The notes below the pieces were generated by a model, which was not told the DNA's origin, searched no databases, and worked only from the letters and a program-made list of their open reading frames with translations. A stretch of 35,675 nt of DNA from Nocardia carnea (GTDB lineage: Bacteria > Actinomycetota > Actinomycetes > Mycobacteriales > Mycobacteriaceae). Shown here in pieces: positions 34,101-35,675 of the stretch. A program made the position numbers and the translations under genes. The DNA lies in the NCBI RefSeq assembly GCF_029869215.1, contig NZ_JARWPM010000434.1:1-35675 (forward strand), written 5' to 3'. Position 1 is the stretch's first letter, and the number at the start of each line of letters is the position of its first letter.

Positions 34101-34703
34101 TTTCTCGATGGACAGGCCGTGATCCATCACCTCGAGGAAGAAATTGTCCCGGCCGAAGATCTCCTGCCATTTCGCGGCGGCTTCGAGGGCTTCGCGATCG
34201 TGGCCGAGCCGCAACCGGGTCTGCACCTCACCGGAGGGGCAGCCGGTGGTGGCGATGATGCCCTCGGCGTGCGCGGCGATGAGCTCCTCGTCCATCCGGG
34301 CCCATTTACCGAGCTGGCCCTCGATACTGGCCAGCGAGGACAGTTTGAACAGGTTGCGCAGACCCGTCGCGTTCTCGGCGACCATGGTCATATGGGTGTA
34401 GGCACCCGAACCGGAGACATCGTCGCTCTTCTGGCTGGGATCGCCCCACTGGATACGTTTGGTGTCGAACCGGGAGCCGGGCGCGATATAGGCCTCGATC
34501 CCGATGATCGGTTTGATCCCGGCCTTCTTCGCGGAGTGGAAGAACTCCGCGGCGCCGTACATATTGCCGTGGTCGGTCATCCCCACCGCCGTCATCCCCA
34601 GGCGGTCGGCCTCGGCGAACAGCGGTGAGATCTTGGCGGCACCGTCGAGCATCGAGTACTCGGTGTGGTTGTGCAGATGAACGAATCCGGACGAGGCGGC
34701 CAA
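31155..34703 (-). CDS. dnaE: DNA polymerase III alpha subunit (DnaE1)
   Basis: The catalytic subunit of the chromosomal replicase. TTG 34703 is the likely start: AAGGA lies 6 bases upstream (complement of 34710-34714), and it gives 1182 residues, close to the 1184 of M. tuberculosis DnaE1. A longer frame from 34760 adds a non-conserved leader. The N-terminal PHP domain (FVHLHNHTEYSMLDG, TDHGNMYGA) can carry proofreading exonuclease activity in this group. The polymerase aspartates are D418 and D420 in MPDIDIDFDDRRRG and D584 in LLKMDFLGLRNL. Helix-hairpin-helix and beta-clamp-binding regions follow, then a C-terminal OB fold (QVTVGGILASVNRRINKNG). Essential; convergent with the EspC-like operon. 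Confidence 0.97.
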   Translation of the reverse strand: MAASSGFVHLHNHTEYSMLDGAAKISPLFAEADRLGMTAVGMTDHGNMYGAAEFFHSAKKAGIKPIIGIEAYIAPGSRFDTKRIQWGDPSQKSDDVSGSGAYTHMTMVAENATGLRNLFKLSSLASIEGQLGKWARMDEELIAAHAEGIIATTGCPSGEVQTRLRLGHDREALEAAAKWQEIFGRDNFFLEVMDHGLSIEKRVREGLLEISRTLDIPPLATNDCHYVTKEQARNHEALLCVQTGKTLSDPTRFKFDGDGYYLKSAAEMRALWDAEVPGACDNTVWIGERVQSYAEVWEHRDRMPVFPVPEGEDQAGWLRKEVHRGLERRFPGGVPREYVERAEFELSVIIEMGFPAYFLVVGDLINHAREVGIRVGPGRGSAAGSLVAYAMGITNIDPIPHGLLFERFLNPERVSMPDIDIDFDDRRRGEMVRYATERWGSDRVAQVITFGTIKTKAAIKDSARVQFGQPGFAIADQISKALPPPIMAKDIPLSGIMDPEHERYKEAAEVRELIGSNPDVAKIYETARGLEGLIRNAGVHACAVIMSSEPLMEAIPLWKRAQDGAIITGWDYPSCEAIGLLKMDFLGLRNLTVIGDALDNIKSNRGIDLDMDNLPLDDPPTYELLSRGDTLGVFQLDGSAMRDLLRRMQPTGFEDIVAVLALYRPGPMGMNAHNDYADRKNGRQEVKPIHPELEEPLKDILADTFGLIVYQEQIMQIAQKVAGYSLGRADILRRAMGKKKAEVLEAEFEGFEAGMQSNGFSKPAIKALWDTILPFAGYAFNKSHAAGYGLVSFWTAYLKANYPAEYMAGLLTSVGDDKDKAAIYLSDCRKLGITVLPPDVNESETNFASVGADIRFGLGAVRNVGTNVVNSIIAARTEKSKFTDFSDYLNKIDAVACTKKVTESLIKAGAFDSLGHPRKGLMLVHSDAIDAVMSTKKAEAIGQFDLFGGMGEDGDESISSVFDVKVPDEEWDTKHRLALEREMLGLYVSGHPLNGIDHVLAAAADTQIPAILEGDIKDGTQVTVGGILASVNRRINKNGLAWASAQLEDLTGGIEVLFFPQAYSVYGMDVVEDAVVLVKARVSMRDDRISLIANDLAVPDLSAIGVAKPLAVTISTRMCTRDKISELKRVLTRHPGTSDVHVRYVGAREKTTLLKLDDSLRVEPSSALMGDLKALLGPGCLA

Positions 34704-34780
34704 GATCTGTCCTTCCTCCCAGAGGCTCGGCGGGGGTTGGTGTAGCGAGTTTATGCGCACCCACCGACAGCTCCGGCGGC

Positions 34781-34861
34781 GGCCGGGCGTGCCCGGCGGG
34801 GCCGGGCGTGTCGCCGCCCGATGATCATCGGGGCCGCCGATTCGGCCACCGGCCGGGCGTG
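34781..34861. repeat. three exact copies of GGCCGGGCGTG upstream of dnaE
   Basis: The 11-mer lies at 34781-34791, 34800-34810 and 34851-34861, between the divergent dnaE and secreted-protein genes. It could be a regulator or DnaA-like site cluster, but the word is close to the base composition of the genome and may be fortuitous. Confidence 0.3.
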
Positions 34862-34982
34862 GCGCTGGTAGGGTCGGGCCGCGTCACGAACGGATGGAGC
34901 GGAGGCCCACCCGGACCACCACCGCTCCGAAACCATCCCAGGCTCGGCCCCGCAAGCCCATGAACGACCCAGCGAGGTGACG

Positions 34983-35432
34983 ATGACAGCACGTACCACG
35001 GCGTTCGCCCTCCCCGCGGCCGCGACGGCACTGACGGTAGGGGCGCTGGTGGCCACCGCGGCACCCGCGGCGGCGGACGGCGGCGAGTTCGGCCCCGTGT
35101 ATTCGCTCGCCCAGGGCGCCTGTGTCGCCCAGCTCGATACCTCCGTCACCGGTGACGCGTATCCCGAGCACGCCGCGTTCACCGTGTCCACGATCATGTT
35201 CGGGGTCGGGCCGTGCACCCTGCCGGTCACCCTGAACTGGCGCAATCTCGACACCGGCGCCACCGGTTCGGTGACGCAGACGGCGAACGGCCCGGGTCAC
35301 TGGATGAACGACGGCCGCTCGGCACTGTTCCGTCCGGGCGTCGGCCGCTTCACCGCGACCGTCACCGTCGGTACCGCCCATATTCCCGAACCCGGCTCGG
35401 TGGATTTCACCGTCACCGCGTACCGGAGGTGA
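34983..35432 (+). CDS. secreted protein of unknown function
   Basis: 149 residues from ATG 34983. A GTG at 34977 is in frame, but GAGG at 34974-34977 fits the ATG better. A Sec signal with an Ala-rich core (FALPAAATALTVGALVATAA) is cleaved after PAAA, before DGGEFG. The mature 115 residues are beta-strand-like and contain two cysteines (QGACVAQ and GPCTLPVT). VTLNWRNLDTGATGSVTQTA, a Gly/Asn-rich loop and EPGSVDFTVTAYRR follow. This suggests a small immunoglobulin- or lectin-like secreted domain. No family recognised. It is divergent from dnaE. Confidence 0.75.
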   Translation: MTARTTAFALPAAATALTVGALVATAAPAAADGGEFGPVYSLAQGACVAQLDTSVTGDAYPEHAAFTVSTIMFGVGPCTLPVTLNWRNLDTGATGSVTQTANGPGHWMNDGRSALFRPGVGRFTATVTVGTAHIPEPGSVDFTVTAYRR

Positions 35433-35675
35433 ACGCCGGCCCCCGATAACGACGGCGACTCCTGCTACCCGGCCCGGAAAGGCCGTCCGGCAGTCCCCCA
35501 CGGAAATCGTTCCCCTGCCCGCCGCCTCGCCGGCCCGGGCCGGTTATCGCCTCCGGAGAAGGTTTCCCGCAGCAATGGCGGTTGCGGCGGGAAGCGTGAG
35601 ACGATGACCGGCCCCGGGCGGGGCGCCCGCCCCCCCGCGCCCCCCGGGGCCACGGGCTGCGGCGGGCGCGGGACA
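35433..35675. other. gene-less right end of the window
   Basis: No ORF with a ribosome binding site, and runs of C and G rise toward the edge. Like the left end, this looks like a sequencing limit in GC-rich DNA. Confidence 0.5.

Noticed and set aside
30813..34628. A 1271-codon plus-strand frame
   Set aside because: It is the exact antisense of dnaE, whose motifs are unmistakable. It starts without a ribosome binding site and has no family-like sequence.

Overview
The window is GC-rich actinobacterial chromosome, most likely Nocardia or a close relative in the Mycobacteriales. The evidence is a mycobacterial-type DnaE1, TreY of the trehalose pathway, two F420/deazaflavin-dependent (FDOR) proteins, WXG100- and EspC-like type VII secretion substrates, very high GC3, and several apparently leaderless promoters. 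dnaE, ilvA with an upstream Ddn-like gene, treY and bioA all occur together here, as they do (from memory) in the Mycobacterium tuberculosis Rv1547-Rv1568 region. The window is therefore probably an old conserved backbone with lineage-specific genes inserted. No rRNA, tRNA, CRISPR array, intact insertion sequence or phage was seen. Both ends look like contig edges: there is a 41-base C run near the left end and a C/G-rich gene-less right end.

Layout. 1-4400: a DUF2339-type membrane protein converges on a solitary bioA, with a strong hairpin between them and a BioQ-like operator upstream of bioA. 4400-9250: a small lipoprotein, then two divergent regulator/enzyme pairs (MerR with an imine-reductase-family enzyme; MarR with a cupin) and an NmrA-like NAD(P)-binding protein with a near-consensus promoter. 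9400-18200: treY convergent with an amidase; a Ddn-like F420 protein followed by ilvA; a beta-lactamase-fold esterase; and an ArsR-GNAT fusion. 18200-25600: a membrane protein divergent from a PucR-type regulator, a phosphotriesterase-family lactonase, a polar amino acid ABC transporter whose binding protein and permease are fused, a second FDOR protein, a DUF4236 peptide and a methyltransferase.

25780-30780 is the accessory region with the strongest hint of a poorly described system. It has a translationally coupled YbaB-like/WXG100-like pair, a repeat-rich non-coding stretch, a DUF6802-like acidic protein and a tiny secreted two-cysteine protein. It ends with a tightly overlapping three-gene operon: an EspC-like small protein, a helical protein with a Pro-rich tail, and a single-pass membrane protein with an extracytoplasmic domain. 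No secretion ATPase or EccB/C/D/E gene is in the window, so these would rely on an ESX system elsewhere. 31155-35432 holds dnaE (DNA polymerase III alpha) and a divergent secreted protein.

Regulation is unusually readable in this window. Palindromes sit on or beside promoters for bioA, the MerR/IRED pair, the MarR/cupin pair and the esterase. The cupin, esterase, ArsR-GNAT and small secreted genes have -10 boxes placed so that transcription should start at or within a few bases of the start codon. All functions are read from sequence and remembered family features; no database search was run.
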